Part shown: positions 42,502-54,417 of the stretch, piece after piece
Position numbering within the stretch: position 1 is the first letter of the stretch
Layout of the letters: each line of letters opens with the position of its first letter
DNA from: Hungatella hathewayi WAL-18680
GTDB taxonomy: Bacteria; Bacillota; Clostridia; Lachnospirales; Lachnospiraceae
Length of the DNA: 64,000 bases
Reading direction: 5' to 3'
Assembly: GCF_000235505.1 (NCBI RefSeq)
Contig: NZ_JH379027.1
Location: 1,279,759 to 1,343,758 of the forward strand
Position numbers and translations under genes: made by a program
The notes under the pieces: model-generated
Told to the model about the DNA's origin: nothing
The model's database searches: none
The model's input: only the letters and a program-made list of their open reading frames with translations

Positions 42502-44135
42502 TGAGGCAGGTATTGATTGTGGATGATGACACCATTGTCCGGATTACACTCCACTCGCTGGTGGACTGGGAAGCGCTGGGGTATCAGGTTGTGGCGGACG
42601 CGATTCACGGCGAGCAGGCGCTGGTCCGGTTGAGGGAACATCCGGTGGATTTGGTGATTACGGATATGAAAATGCCGGTGATGGACGGAATTGGACTGCT
42701 CACGCAGATGAACCGCATGGTGTCAAACCGCGAACTGCCGGTGATGCCAAAGGTTCTTGTGCTCAGCGGCTATGACGATTTTAATCTGGTGAGAGAGTCG
42801 TTCCGATTGGGAGCGGGCGACTATCTGTTGAAGGCGGATTTAAATGAAACCATGCTGGAGACGGTGCTGAAACGGCTGAATGACGAGTGGCAGGACAGTG
42901 AGGACAGGCAGGGCAGTGAGGCAGGGCAGAACAGTGCTGGCAGTGGGGCCAGGCAGAACGGTGCCGGCAGCGATGGACAGCAGGAGGGAACACACGTGCC
43001 GGAGGTGGAAAAAGGACAGCTTCTGGCGGACATGGCCATGGGAAAGCGGGATATCCGGCCGGAATTCTTTTCTGGGGATTATATCGTCATCCAATTCGAG
43101 ATAGAAGATTTTATCCGTCATTCCAGCCGGTTTGACGGTGACATGAGGGAGAGTCTGGTGAAGCCGGTGCTGGAGTTTGCAGGCCAGATACCGAGAGTGG
43201 TCTCCAAATGTGTGCTGGGAAGCATTTCCCCGTCCCGGTATGTGATGCTGTATCAGGTGGGAGACAGGAATACGTATCAGGATACGGTGCTGTCCACCTG
43301 CCGCCAGCTGTGCAGTGTCTGGAATAATTACATGAATCTGCCGGTGTCCTGTGGAGTCAGTTCCGTGGGAAATGGGGCGGAGGAATTTGCACATCGGTTT
43401 ACGGAGGCGGGGAACCAGCTGGCCCTTCATTGCCTGAAAGGCAAGGCCCAGGTGTGTTTCCCCTGGGAAAAAGGATGTGTCCGGTATGAGGATGTGGTGA
43501 AAACCGGAGAGGAATATGAAAAGCTGTTGAAGGGGCTGCTGGTGGGGGATGAGCTGGCCGTGGATGAGGAGAAGACGCGGCTGTTTGCTGCCTGCTATCA
43601 GGAAGGGCCTGAGAAGGCCAGGCTGTGGTGTCTGCACTTAATCTGTCAGCTGGCGTGGCGGCTCTTAGAAAACCATGATGACATCGGCGCGCTGTTTGCC
43701 GACGAGGTGAATTATTACAAGAAGCTGGGGCGGCTTGACGATGTCAGGAGCCTGGAGGTCTGGATGAACAATTATTTCCGCTGGGTGACCGACTATATGC
43801 AGCATCACTATGACAGAAAGCAGGCGGACATGATGATTCGGGCCAAGCGGTTTATCATGGATAACTATGCCAACCCGGAGTTGACGCTGGGAAGTGTGGC
43901 CGGGTATATCGGTCTCAATGAAAAATATTTCAGCTCCCGGTTTACCAAGGAGGAGGGGATGACATTTTCCAATTATCTGACGGAGGTGCGCATCCGCAAG
44001 GCCAAGGAACTGATGGAGCAGACGGACTTAAAAATCTATGAGATCAGCCAGAGCGTGGGCTATAACAGCGTGGAGCATTTCACCAGGGTGTTTAAAAAGC
44101 TCTGCCATGTCAGCCCCGGCGGATATCGGAAATGA
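42501..44135 (+). CDS. AraC-type response regulator (YesN-like)
   Basis: A 544-residue regulator with a receiver domain (LIVDDDTIVRITLHS; phospho-Asp in VITDMKMPVMDG) and a long linker. Between the receiver and the linker it has a low-complexity insertion of Gly/Ser/Gln/Asn (about residues 135-165, GSEAGQNSAGSGARQNGAG), likely a tandem repeat. The C-terminal HTH pair is LTLGSVAGYIGLNEKYFSSR and LKIYEISQSVGYNSVEHFTR. ATG 42501 is preferred to GTG 42498 because of GGGAGG spacing. It probably controls the transporter and lacZ genes. Confidence 0.92.
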   Translation: MRQVLIVDDDTIVRITLHSLVDWEALGYQVVADAIHGEQALVRLREHPVDLVITDMKMPVMDGIGLLTQMNRMVSNRELPVMPKVLVLSGYDDFNLVRESFRLGAGDYLLKADLNETMLETVLKRLNDEWQDSEDRQGSEAGQNSAGSGARQNGAGSDGQQEGTHVPEVEKGQLLADMAMGKRDIRPEFFSGDYIVIQFEIEDFIRHSSRFDGDMRESLVKPVLEFAGQIPRVVSKCVLGSISPSRYVMLYQVGDRNTYQDTVLSTCRQLCSVWNNYMNLPVSCGVSSVGNGAEEFAHRFTEAGNQLALHCLKGKAQVCFPWEKGCVRYEDVVKTGEEYEKLLKGLLVGDELAVDEEKTRLFAACYQEGPEKARLWCLHLICQLAWRLLENHDDIGALFADEVNYYKKLGRLDDVRSLEVWMNNYFRWVTDYMQHHYDRKQADMMIRAKRFIMDNYANPELTLGSVAGYIGLNEKYFSSRFTKEEGMTFSNYLTEVRIRKAKELMEQTDLKIYEISQSVGYNSVEHFTRVFKKLCHVSPGGYRK

Positions 44136-44235
44136 TGTCAAATCTAACGATATATCAAGAAATCCAACGTATCTTCATGGAGATGAAAACGCCAACATGG
44201 TATGCTTAGTGCATCAAAACAAGGGAGGTTACATC

Positions 44236-45618
44236 ATGAGAAAGAAAGCATTAGCATTGGGACTCTGCGCGGCGATGACAGTCGGCACACTGGCGGGCTG
44301 TTCCTCAAAAACAGCTACGGATGCCACAACGGCGGTTCCGGCGGGCACCACGGCAGCAGGGGAGGCGTCAACGGAAGCCAAGACAGAGGCTCCGGCATCA
44401 AACGAGGACCTGGAGGGAACGCTGGTATTTGCAATCTGGGACAACAACCTGATGGATTATATTGATGAAAATGACATGGTAGGCAAGTTCCAGGAGAAAT
44501 ATCCAAACGCCGAAGTGGAAGTTGAGAAAATGAAGGACGATTCCGAGTACTGGAACGCCATGAAGATGCGTACATCGGCCAATCAGTTGCCGGATGTGAT
44601 GTTTAACAAACCGTTTACATTATCCAGATTTAAAGATTATCTGCTGGATTTATCGGACTTGGAGGCGGCAAAGAATAATGAGCTGGCGGCAGGATATGCC
44701 ATCGACGGCAAGATTCTGGGCGTTCCGATGACGGCAGGTTATGAATATGTGTACTACTGGAAAGATATGTTTAAAGAGGCCGGCGTTGAGGTGCCGACGA
44801 CCTGGGAAGAGCTGGAGACAGCGGCACAGACCCTTCAGGATCATTTTGGCAAGGACAACCCGGATTTCATGGCGATTGCACTGGGAGCCAAGGATGAATG
44901 GCCGGATTACCCATACATGGAATTTATGCCGGCGCTTGAGGGCGGCAACGGCCAGAACTGGAATGACATGGCCAAGACCGACGCCCCGTTTGCGGACGGA
45001 ACGGATATCAACAAGGCTTACACCAAGGTAAACCATTTGTTCAACATGAATGTGTTTGGCAAGGACCCGCTGGGGATGAGCAAAGACCAGGTGACGACAT
45101 TGTTTGCACAGAAGCAGGCGGCCATCACGGCTCTGGGAGACTGGGGCTTACAGGATATCCAGAGCGGCGCCGATGACATTGCGGAGCTTGGAACCTTCTA
45201 CCTGCCGGTGAGAGATACCAAGGATGACCCGTTCCGCGTGATTGTACAGGGCGACTCCTTCATGGGCGTGACGACCCACAGCAAGAATCCGGAACTGGCG
45301 AAGGCATTTGTGGAGTGGTTTTACAGTGAAGACTGGTATCCGGGATACATTAACTACGTGACCAGCGCTTCCTCCATGACCAACTTCCCGAAGGAGAAGG
45401 ACCCGATTCTGGCAGAGGCGGATGCATTGCAGCCAGATATGGAGATGGTGATGTACGATGGCGGCGGAGATGACTTCCAGGCCATTCAGAATGAAATCGC
45501 ATTTGATTACAAGAAACTGGGCGCGCAGATGTTTACCGACGGGTTTGATTTGACGACGGAGTTGAAGGCCCTTGATGAGAAATGGGCTGGCGCGAGAGCA
45601 AAGCTGGGAATCAAATAG
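44236..45618 (+). CDS. Sugar ABC transporter substrate-binding lipoprotein
   Basis: A 460-residue family-1 binding lipoprotein with lipobox LAGC (residues 19-22), a Thr/Ala linker, and the domain start LEGTLVFAIWDNNLMDYID. The SD is AAGGGAGG before ATG 44236. It follows the response regulator by about 100 bp and probably has its own regulated promoter there. A hairpin after it likely raises its level over the permeases. The substrate is likely a beta-galactoside, in view of LacZ. Confidence 0.9.
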   Translation: MRKKALALGLCAAMTVGTLAGCSSKTATDATTAVPAGTTAAGEASTEAKTEAPASNEDLEGTLVFAIWDNNLMDYIDENDMVGKFQEKYPNAEVEVEKMKDDSEYWNAMKMRTSANQLPDVMFNKPFTLSRFKDYLLDLSDLEAAKNNELAAGYAIDGKILGVPMTAGYEYVYYWKDMFKEAGVEVPTTWEELETAAQTLQDHFGKDNPDFMAIALGAKDEWPDYPYMEFMPALEGGNGQNWNDMAKTDAPFADGTDINKAYTKVNHLFNMNVFGKDPLGMSKDQVTTLFAQKQAAITALGDWGLQDIQSGADDIAELGTFYLPVRDTKDDPFRVIVQGDSFMGVTTHSKNPELAKAFVEWFYSEDWYPGYINYVTSASSMTNFPKEKDPILAEADALQPDMEMVMYDGGGDDFQAIQNEIAFDYKKLGAQMFTDGFDLTTELKALDEKWAGARAKLGIK

Positions 45619-45634
45619 AATTTTTTATAAAATG

Positions 45635-45670
45635 GGATAGGGCTTTATCCATATGCCCTATCCTCTTTTT
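45635..45670 (+). terminator. Partial terminator between binding protein and permeases
   Basis: A 9-bp stem GGATAGGGC / GCCCTATCC followed by TCTTTTT. It probably lets a fraction of transcripts continue. Confidence 0.6.
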
Positions 45671-45709
45671 GTGGAAAAACAGGATGGATTTTGGAAGGTG
45701 GAGGTAGTT

Positions 45710-46603
45710 ATGAATTCTCTGGAGAGAAAAAAACGGACATTTATTGTGTGTTCCCTGGTCATTCCCATGGTGCTGCTCATCGGGCTTGTGGTGATTCCGG
45801 CCATTGATTTATTTCGAATGAGCTTTACGAACTGGGATGGATATTCGGCCGGTTATGACTGGATTAAACTTGATAATTATATCGCCATGCTGAAGAATAA
45901 GGATTTGTGGATGTCGCTGAAGAATAACGCGGTGTATTTTGTGGGACATCTGCTGTTTATTCCGGTGGAGCTGGCATTTGCGGTGTTGCTGACTTCCAAG
46001 CTGCGGGCGGCGAAATTTTATAAGACCATGGTGTTTATGCCATATATCATCAACGGCGTGGCGATTGCCTATGCGTTTTCCTACTTCTTTTCACCGGTGA
46101 ACGGGGCATTTGACGCGATTTTAAGTCTGTTTCATCTGGATGGCCTGATTCGGAACTGGCTGTCCGACACCAAAATTGTCAATTATGTGCTGACCAGTGT
46201 TTCCCTGTGGAGGTTCTCCGGGTACCATGTGGTTCTTTTTATGGCGGCGCTTCAGTCTCTGTCACAGGATGTGCAGGAAGCGGCCGAGGTGGACGGGGCC
46301 AACGCCTGGCAGCTGTTTCGATATATTCAGATACCGTCGATTATGCTGATGGTGGATTTTGTGCTGTTTGACAATATCCGCGGTGCGCTCCAGGTGTTTG
46401 ATATCCCTTACGTGATGACCAGCGGCGGACCGGGGTACGCTTCCTCGACCTTTACGCTGTACACCATTGACACGGCATTTAAATACAGCAACTTTGGGCT
46501 GGCTTCCACCATGGCGGTGGCCATCATGCTGATGATTGTGGTGATTTATCTGATTCAGAATAAGATTATACACGGAATCGTGCTGAAAGGAGTGGAGAAG
46601 TAA
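45710..46603 (+). CDS. Sugar ABC transporter permease (MalF type)
   Basis: A 297-residue protein with six membrane segments and the EAA loop (DVQEAAEVDGANAWQLFRYI). ATG 45710 has GGAGG 5 bp upstream; the longer frame from 45653 runs through the terminator hairpin and is not used. The family ending NKIIHGIVLKGVEK is present. It pairs with the MalG-type gene 1 bp downstream of its stop. Confidence 0.9.
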   Translation: MNSLERKKRTFIVCSLVIPMVLLIGLVVIPAIDLFRMSFTNWDGYSAGYDWIKLDNYIAMLKNKDLWMSLKNNAVYFVGHLLFIPVELAFAVLLTSKLRAAKFYKTMVFMPYIINGVAIAYAFSYFFSPVNGAFDAILSLFHLDGLIRNWLSDTKIVNYVLTSVSLWRFSGYHVVLFMAALQSLSQDVQEAAEVDGANAWQLFRYIQIPSIMLMVDFVLFDNIRGALQVFDIPYVMTSGGPGYASSTFTLYTIDTAFKYSNFGLASTMAVAIMLMIVVIYLIQNKIIHGIVLKGVEK

Positions 46604-46604
46604 G

Positions 46605-47438
46605 ATGAAGAAACGTACATTGCTTCAGATACTGAAACAGCTGATTTGTATCGGTATGGTTCTGATTGTGCTGGCTCCCATTGTCCTGACGCTGTTTGCG
46701 GCATTTAAGACCAAGGGAGATATGGTGAAAACGTCACCGCTTCTGCTTCCACCGGCGGCGCGGATTACATTTGACAACTTTAAGAAGGTGCTGGGGGATA
46801 AATACCTGGTGATTGGATTTAAGAATACGGGGATAATTCTAGTGGTCAGTATCTTCTTTAACGTGATGTTTGGAACGATTACGGCGTTTATCCTGGAGCG
46901 TTTTCAGTTCCGGTTTAAAGGGGTCATCATGGCGCTGTTTTTCCTGGGGATGCTGATTCCAAGTTTTGTTACGGAGATTGCAAGGTTCAAGATCATCAAT
47001 GGGATTGGCCTTTACAATACGCTGGGGGCGCCGATAATCATCTATGTGGCGTCGGATTTGATGCAGCTTTATATTTACCGGCAGTTTATCTCCACGCTTC
47101 CGGTGTCGTTAGACGAGAGCGCGCTGCTGGACGGCTGTTCTTACTTCGGGCTGTTTCGGAGGATTATCCTGCCGCTTCTGGCGCCGGCTACGGCTACGGT
47201 GGTGATTATCAAGGCGATTACCATTATCAATGACATGTATGTTCCCTATCTGTACATGCCGAAGAATAAACTGCGGACGCTGACCACCTTCCTGATGAAT
47301 TATGCCAATGCGCAGAAGGGCTCCTGGCAGCAGCTGGCGGCCGGTATCATTATCATCATGCTGCCGACGGTTTTGATTTATATATTCTTCCAGAAATATA
47401 TTCTGGCGGGGGTTGCGGCCGGAGCGGTGAAGGAGTAA
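46605..47438 (+). CDS. Sugar ABC transporter permease (MalG type)
   Basis: A 277-residue membrane protein with six segments and a slightly divergent EAA loop (SLDESALLDGCSYFGLFRRI). It ends FFQKYILAGVAAGAVKE, the usual end of this family. It begins one base after the previous stop. With the preceding permease it forms the channel of the lacZ-linked importer. Confidence 0.9.
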   Translation: MKKRTLLQILKQLICIGMVLIVLAPIVLTLFAAFKTKGDMVKTSPLLLPPAARITFDNFKKVLGDKYLVIGFKNTGIILVVSIFFNVMFGTITAFILERFQFRFKGVIMALFFLGMLIPSFVTEIARFKIINGIGLYNTLGAPIIIYVASDLMQLYIYRQFISTLPVSLDESALLDGCSYFGLFRRIILPLLAPATATVVIIKAITIINDMYVPYLYMPKNKLRTLTTFLMNYANAQKGSWQQLAAGIIIIMLPTVLIYIFFQKYILAGVAAGAVKE

Positions 47439-47546
47439 AAACAGGCTGGATGGAAAAAGGAATGGGAAGATACAGGAAATCATAAAAATTTGCATGGATT
47501 TTCTTGGAGATTGGATTTATAATCAAGAGAGTGAAAATGTAATCGA

Positions 47547-47579
47547 GGGACGGAAGCGTGACAGTTGCCGTCCCTTTTT
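47547..47579 (+). terminator. Terminator between the transporter operon and lacZ
   Basis: A 7-bp stem GGGACGG / CCGTCCC and five T. TATAAT at 47518-47523 could be a lacZ promoter, in which case the hairpin would lie in the lacZ leader. Confidence 0.6.
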
Positions 47580-47581
47580 AA

Positions 47582-50698
<3,117 letters not shown>

Positions 50699-50742
50699 AG
50701 AGTTGAATGGAGGAGTTGGGCGGGGAGAAATAGAGTTGTGGG

Positions 50743-50790
50743 GGCGGTGCCTTGGAGGGGAGTTGAGACCTCGGAGGCGCCGCCTTTTTT
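50743..50790 (+). terminator. Terminator after lacZ
   Basis: A 10-bp stem GGCGGTGCCT / AGGCGCCGCC (one G-U) and six T. Confidence 0.8.
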
Positions 50791-50850
50791 AGAGAAATTT
50801 CTTGACTTTCTCCGATAAGTTTTATAAGATAGAATTACGTTCAAGTTATG

Positions 50851-50960
50851 ACAGTCTATTTTCTACAATCTTACCATCTTGCGTATTTCGCAAATTATTT
50901 CAGTTTTTTGATGGGAGCCAGGCAGCAAAAAAATAATTTTGAAAATAGCAAATTTGATAT
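50851..50960 (+). repeat. Left direct repeat flanking the toxin-antitoxin island
   Basis: About 110 bp that align with 52280-52391. Shared blocks: ACAGTCTAT, CAATCTTACCATCTTGCG, TTCGCAAAT, TTTTTTGAT, and CAAATTTGATAT at the end. Both copies keep a small hairpin TTGCG/CGCAA followed by T6 or T7. Confidence 0.7.
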
Positions 50961-50987
50961 TGCAAAATATATAAAATTTGCTATAAT
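50946..50987 (+). promoter_or_regulatory. Promoter and operator of the first toxin-antitoxin pair
   Basis: TTGCAA (50960-50965), 16 bp, TATAAT (50982-50987). A perfect 10-bp inverted repeat, TAGCAAATTT / AAATTTGCTA (50946-50955 and 50974-50983), brackets it and suits repression by the antitoxin. Confidence 0.65.
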
Positions 50988-50998
50988 GAAAGGAGAAC

Positions 50999-51361
50999 AT
51001 GTATAATATCATTTTTTACGAAGGAAAAGACGGAAGTAGTGGTGTTGCTGATTTATTGAAGGAATTGAGAGAAAAAGCGGATACCTCGAAGGATGCGAAG
51101 ATTAATTTTTGTAAGATAGTCGCGTATCTTGATTTGTTATCAGAGAGAGGGACCGCTATGGGAGAGCCGGTTTTAAAGTATTTGGGAGATGGCATCTGGG
51201 AATTGAGACCGCTTCGGAACAGGATTCTGTTTGCGTCTTACCAGGAGGACGGTTTTATTATTCTGCATCATTTTATAAAAAAGACGCAGAAGACACCGGC
51301 CAGGGAGATTCGAAGAGCCAAGGCAAATTTAAGAGATTTTGAGAAGAGGAATGGAGGATAG
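50999..51361 (+). CDS. higB: HigB/RelE-type toxin (phage Gp49-like)
   Basis: A 120-residue mRNA-interferase-like toxin. The Gp49/HigB signature is clear: YLGDGIWELRPLRNRILFAS and FIILHHFIKKTQKTPAREI, then a helical end. AAAGGAG lies 3 bp before the ATG. Such toxins cut mRNA at the ribosome and are neutralised by the cognate antitoxin encoded just downstream. The toxin-first order is typical for HigBA. Confidence 0.88.
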   Translation: MYNIIFYEGKDGSSGVADLLKELREKADTSKDAKINFCKIVAYLDLLSERGTAMGEPVLKYLGDGIWELRPLRNRILFASYQEDGFIILHHFIKKTQKTPAREIRRAKANLRDFEKRNGG

Positions 51362-51363
51362 AG

Positions 51364-51639
51364 ATGGCTAAGAATTGGATAGAGTTGAGGAAAGAACTGG
51401 ATATCACTCCGGAAGAGGAGGCTGTCATTGAGATGGAGAAGGAATTGATTGAAACGCTGGTGAAGATTCGGGAGGAAGAGGGACTCACCCAGGCGGAGCT
51501 TGCCAGGAAATGCCATGTGAAGCAGCCGGTGATCGCGCGGCTGGAAAATGGAGTCCATTCTCCTCAGGTGAACAGTCTGTTAAAGATACTGGTCCCGCTG
51601 GGATATACGCTGCGGGTGACGCCGATGGAGAAGCGGTGA
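51364..51639 (+). CDS. higA: HigA-type XRE antitoxin
   Basis: A 91-residue antitoxin with an N-terminal toxin-binding helix (ITPEEEAVIEMEKELIETLV) and a C-terminal Cro/C1 HTH (LTQAELARKCHVKQPVIARL). It begins 2 bp after the toxin stop with GGAGG in the toxin's last codons, so translation is coupled. It should bind the inverted repeat at 50946-50983. Confidence 0.88.
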   Translation: MAKNWIELRKELDITPEEEAVIEMEKELIETLVKIREEEGLTQAELARKCHVKQPVIARLENGVHSPQVNSLLKILVPLGYTLRVTPMEKR

Positions 51640-51699
51640 GTGGGTTTTTATGTGGGAGGCTGGAGCTGTTTTTTAATATGAGAGTTAGAGTAAAATTTG

Positions 51700-51728
51700 T
51701 TGTTGCAGAGAGTGGTTTGTGTTAAACT
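51700..51728 (+). promoter_or_regulatory. Promoter of the second toxin-antitoxin pair
   Basis: TTGTTG (51700-51705), 17 bp, TAAACT (51723-51728). Confidence 0.45.
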
Positions 51729-51784
51729 GTGAGTAGGAGCAGAGAAAATACGTAAACTGTATTAAGAAAGGAGGCGTGGTAGAT

Positions 51785-51955
51785 ATGGCATGGATTAGGA
51801 GAGATGAGTATGCAAAAGAAAATGAGCAGAATCAGTTCTTTGAGATGCTGGACAGAGGGATTGATGACATGGAAGCAGGGCGTGAACTGCCAGTGCAGGA
51901 AGCATTTCAAAAGATAAATGAATTGAGGACGGTTAGGAGAAATGCAAGAGTATAA
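51785..51955 (+). CDS. Small antitoxin of the second pair
   Basis: A 56-residue acidic protein: MAWIRRDEYAKENEQNQFFE at the start, a helical middle with EAGRELPVQEAFQKI, and a basic tail. The GxxxPxxEAFxxI segment is typical of the C-terminal part of ParD/RelB-like antitoxins. AAGGAGG is 9 bp upstream. It overlaps the toxin gene by 14 bp in another frame, as in many such pairs. Confidence 0.7.
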   Translation: MAWIRRDEYAKENEQNQFFEMLDRGIDDMEAGRELPVQEAFQKINELRTVRRNARV

Positions 51956-52280
51956 AGTGATATTGACTTGGGAGGCTGTCTATGATATTACACAGATTGC
52001 CGAATATATTGAGACCAAGTTTGGCAGGGAGCGGGCAGATCAGTTTCAATATGATATCCAGCAGGAAATTGAAAAATTAGGATATCAGACAGAGAGATTT
52101 CTGAAAACACAGTTGTTTTATCGAAACTATGCCATACATAAAAAGCCGTTTTCTCCATCTATTATTTTCTATGTTAAGATAGAGTTCACTGATGAGATTC
52201 ATGTATTGAGAGTATTACGGGAAGAACGAAACTGGGAAAAAATGCTGGAGAAGCAACAAAAGTATACATATCCTGAGTAA
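51942..52280 (+). CDS. RelE/ParE superfamily toxin
   Basis: A 112-residue toxin of the RelE/ParE fold: KVILTWEAVYDITQIAEYIE at the start, a central ERADQFQYDIQQEIEKL helix, and the final strand IHVLRVLREERNWEKML. It is coupled to the upstream antitoxin by overlap. Target (ribosome or gyrase) cannot be told. Its stop codon coincides with the first bases of the right direct repeat. Confidence 0.82.
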   Translation: MQEYKVILTWEAVYDITQIAEYIETKFGRERADQFQYDIQQEIEKLGYQTERFLKTQLFYRNYAIHKKPFSPSIIFYVKIEFTDEIHVLRVLREERNWEKMLEKQQKYTYPE

Positions 52281-52391
52281 CAGTCTATGATTAACAATCT
52301 TACCATCTTGCGCAGTTCGCAAATGATTCCGTTTTTTTGATAGAAGCACCAATGACAAAAAAGTTATTTTTGTATATAACAAATTTGATAT
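52280..52391 (+). repeat. Right direct repeat flanking the toxin-antitoxin island
   Basis: Diverged copy of 50851-50960 (about 75-80% by eye), beginning at the last base of the toxin stop codon. The half-operator CAAATTTGATAT is kept but its partner arm is lost. Confidence 0.7.
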
Positions 52392-52419
52392 ATGAAGTGT
52401 CATATCATTCAAGAAATAT

Positions 52420-52448
52420 TTGACCGGTCGTGTTAGAATGGTAATTAT
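52420..52448 (+). promoter_or_regulatory. Promoter of the AraC regulator gene
   Basis: TTGACC (52420-52425), 17 bp, AATTAT (52443-52448). The palindrome GACCGGTC (52422-52429) overlaps the -35. Confidence 0.4.
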
Positions 52449-52472
52449 TAGGCTGAAAAGGGGATTGGAACC

Positions 52473-53366
52473 ATGGTGGATGAGAGGGAGCAGAGACGGA
52501 TATATTATGACAGGGACTTGGGGATTGAGGCGTATAATCTGAGCGGGATTGTGCAGAAGTTTCCCAATCATTTTCATGAGTATTATGTGATAGGATTTGT
52601 GGAGGGCGGGAGACGTCATCTGTGCTGTAAGGGACAGGAATATGATGTGGAAATGGGGGATTTGCTGTTGTTTAATCCCAGGGATAACCATTTCTGCGGG
52701 CCGATTAACGGGGAGATTCTGGATTACCGGGCGGTGAATGTGCCGGTGGACGTGATGAATCGGGCCGTCCTTGAGATTATGGGGGAGGAGTTTACACCGC
52801 ATTTTACGCAGAACGTGGTGAGACAGAGCGAGATTGCCCAGTCGGTGGGCGTGCTGTACGATGCCATTCTTGACAATGAACCGAAGCTGAAGCGGGAGGA
52901 GGCGTTCTTCTTTCTGCTGGAGCAGGTGTTGCGGGAGTATGCGACGCCTTTTGAGGATGCGGCTGTCACCTCGCCGGATGAGCAGATTCAGATGCTGTGC
53001 GATTACATGGAAGAACATTATGCGGAAAATATTTCCCTGGATGAACTGCTGTCCATGACCAGTTTCGGGAAATCGTATCTGCTTCGGGTGTTTACAAAAC
53101 AGGTTGGCGTATCGCCCTACCGCTATCTGCAGAACGTAAGGCTGGACCGGGCGAAGAAGCTGTTGGAGCAGGGCGTGGCGCCGGTGGATGCCGCGGTGAC
53201 GACAGGATTTTCGGACCAGAGTCATTTCTCCAACTTTTTTAAGGAATTTATCGGGCTTACGCCGAAGCAGTATCAGCGGATTTTTGAGGAGGATGCGGAA
53301 GCGGACAGGAAGGGACCCGGAGAAGCTATGGAAGACAGGATGGATGGGGAGGCAGAGCATGAATAA
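52473..53366 (+). CDS. AraC family transcriptional regulator
   Basis: A 297-residue regulator with an N-terminal cupin sensor (FPNHFHEYYVIGFVEGGRRH; MGDLLLFNPRDNH) and a C-terminal double HTH (ISLDELLSMTSFGKSYLLRV and VDAAVTTGFSDQSHFSNFFK, then GLTPKQY). The SD is AAAAGGGG. It overlaps the transporter gene by 8 bp (ATGAATAA), so it most likely controls that exporter in response to a small molecule bound by the cupin part. Confidence 0.92.
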   Translation: MVDEREQRRIYYDRDLGIEAYNLSGIVQKFPNHFHEYYVIGFVEGGRRHLCCKGQEYDVEMGDLLLFNPRDNHFCGPINGEILDYRAVNVPVDVMNRAVLEIMGEEFTPHFTQNVVRQSEIAQSVGVLYDAILDNEPKLKREEAFFFLLEQVLREYATPFEDAAVTSPDEQIQMLCDYMEEHYAENISLDELLSMTSFGKSYLLRVFTKQVGVSPYRYLQNVRLDRAKKLLEQGVAPVDAAVTTGFSDQSHFSNFFKEFIGLTPKQYQRIFEEDAEADRKGPGEAMEDRMDGEAEHE

Positions 53367-54306
53367 ATCGGTTGTGGGACATGGGGCGGCTTTCGTCACC
53401 ATATTGATTTGGGGCACCACGTTCATTTCCACGAAGGTGCTGCTGCGGGTGTTTTCACCGATTGAGATTCTGTTTATCCGGTTTCTCATCGGGTATCTGG
53501 CGCTGTGGCTGGCATTTCCCCATCGGTTACAGGTGAAGGAGAAGCGGCAGGAACTGTATTTTGTGGCGGCAGGGCTGTGCGGGGTGACACTGTATTACCT
53601 GTTTGAAAATATTGCGCTGACCTACACGCTGGCGTCCAACGTTGGGGTGATTATCTCGGCGGCGCCATTTTTTACGGTGATTTGTTCCTGCCTGTTTCTG
53701 CATGAAAAGCGGCCAGGGAAACGGTTTTTTGTGGGATTTTTGATTGCCATGGCGGGGATTGGGCTTATCAGTTTTGGCAGTGACGCGTCGTTGCAGCTGA
53801 ATCCGCTGGGGGATATTCTGGCGCTGGTGGCAGCGGTGATCTGGGCGGTGTATTCTACCATTACGAAGAAAATCAGTGAGTTTGGATATGGGACGATTCA
53901 GACCACGCGGAGAACATTTTTCTATGGGCTTCTGTTTATGATTCCGGTGCTGTTTGCGATGAATTTCCAGGTCAGCCCGGAGATGTTTTATGACAGGACG
54001 ATGGTGCTGAATCTGCTGTTTCTGGGGCTGGGGGCCTCGGCCATCTGTTTTGTGACATGGAATTTTGCGGTGAAGGTACTCGGAGCGGTGAAAACGACCG
54101 TCTATATCTATATGGTGCCGGTGATTACCACGGTGACGTCGGTGTTAATTCTGCATGAGCGGATAAGCTGGCCGGTGGTCTGTGGAATTGTGCTGACGCT
54201 GACGGGATTGTTTTTGTCGGAGAATAGGAAGCAGGAGGATGTAGCGGCTGAAGATGGGGTGAATGGCAGCGGCAGTGCGGAAGTTTCGGAGGTCCCAGGG
54301 ATTTGA
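53359..54306 (+). CDS. EamA/DMT family transporter, paired with the AraC regulator
   Basis: A 315-residue membrane protein with about ten segments and two EamA halves. The start HGAAFVTILIWGTTFISTKV and the YLFENIALTYTLASN segment are close to those of the transporter at 24323, so the two are paralogues. ATG 53359 has GGGGAGG upstream. The C-terminal 25 residues are a charged tail (KQEDVAAEDGVNGSGSAE). Regulator-exporter coupling suggests inducible export of an amino acid or a toxic metabolite. Confidence 0.9.
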   Translation: MNKSVVGHGAAFVTILIWGTTFISTKVLLRVFSPIEILFIRFLIGYLALWLAFPHRLQVKEKRQELYFVAAGLCGVTLYYLFENIALTYTLASNVGVIISAAPFFTVICSCLFLHEKRPGKRFFVGFLIAMAGIGLISFGSDASLQLNPLGDILALVAAVIWAVYSTITKKISEFGYGTIQTTRRTFFYGLLFMIPVLFAMNFQVSPEMFYDRTMVLNLLFLGLGASAICFVTWNFAVKVLGAVKTTVYIYMVPVITTVTSVLILHERISWPVVCGIVLTLTGLFLSENRKQEDVAAEDGVNGSGSAEVSEVPGI

Positions 54307-54314
54307 GGGAATGA

Positions 54315-54343
54315 TTGAATTTGTGGTGTCCGGATGATATAAT
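54315..54343 (+). promoter_or_regulatory. Promoter of the structured leader
   Basis: TTGAAT (54315-54320), 17 bp, TATAAT (54338-54343). Confidence 0.65.
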
Positions 54344-54417
54344 AAAGGTGTTGCTGGAAACTGGTGATAGGAAAGTAGTGATAACATGTGTGTGAATAAG
54401 AAAAAGAGGAACAAAGT

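Noticed and set aside
52215-53489. 424-codon minus-strand frame across the AraC gene
   Set aside because: It crosses two well-supported genes and a promoter and has no domain features.
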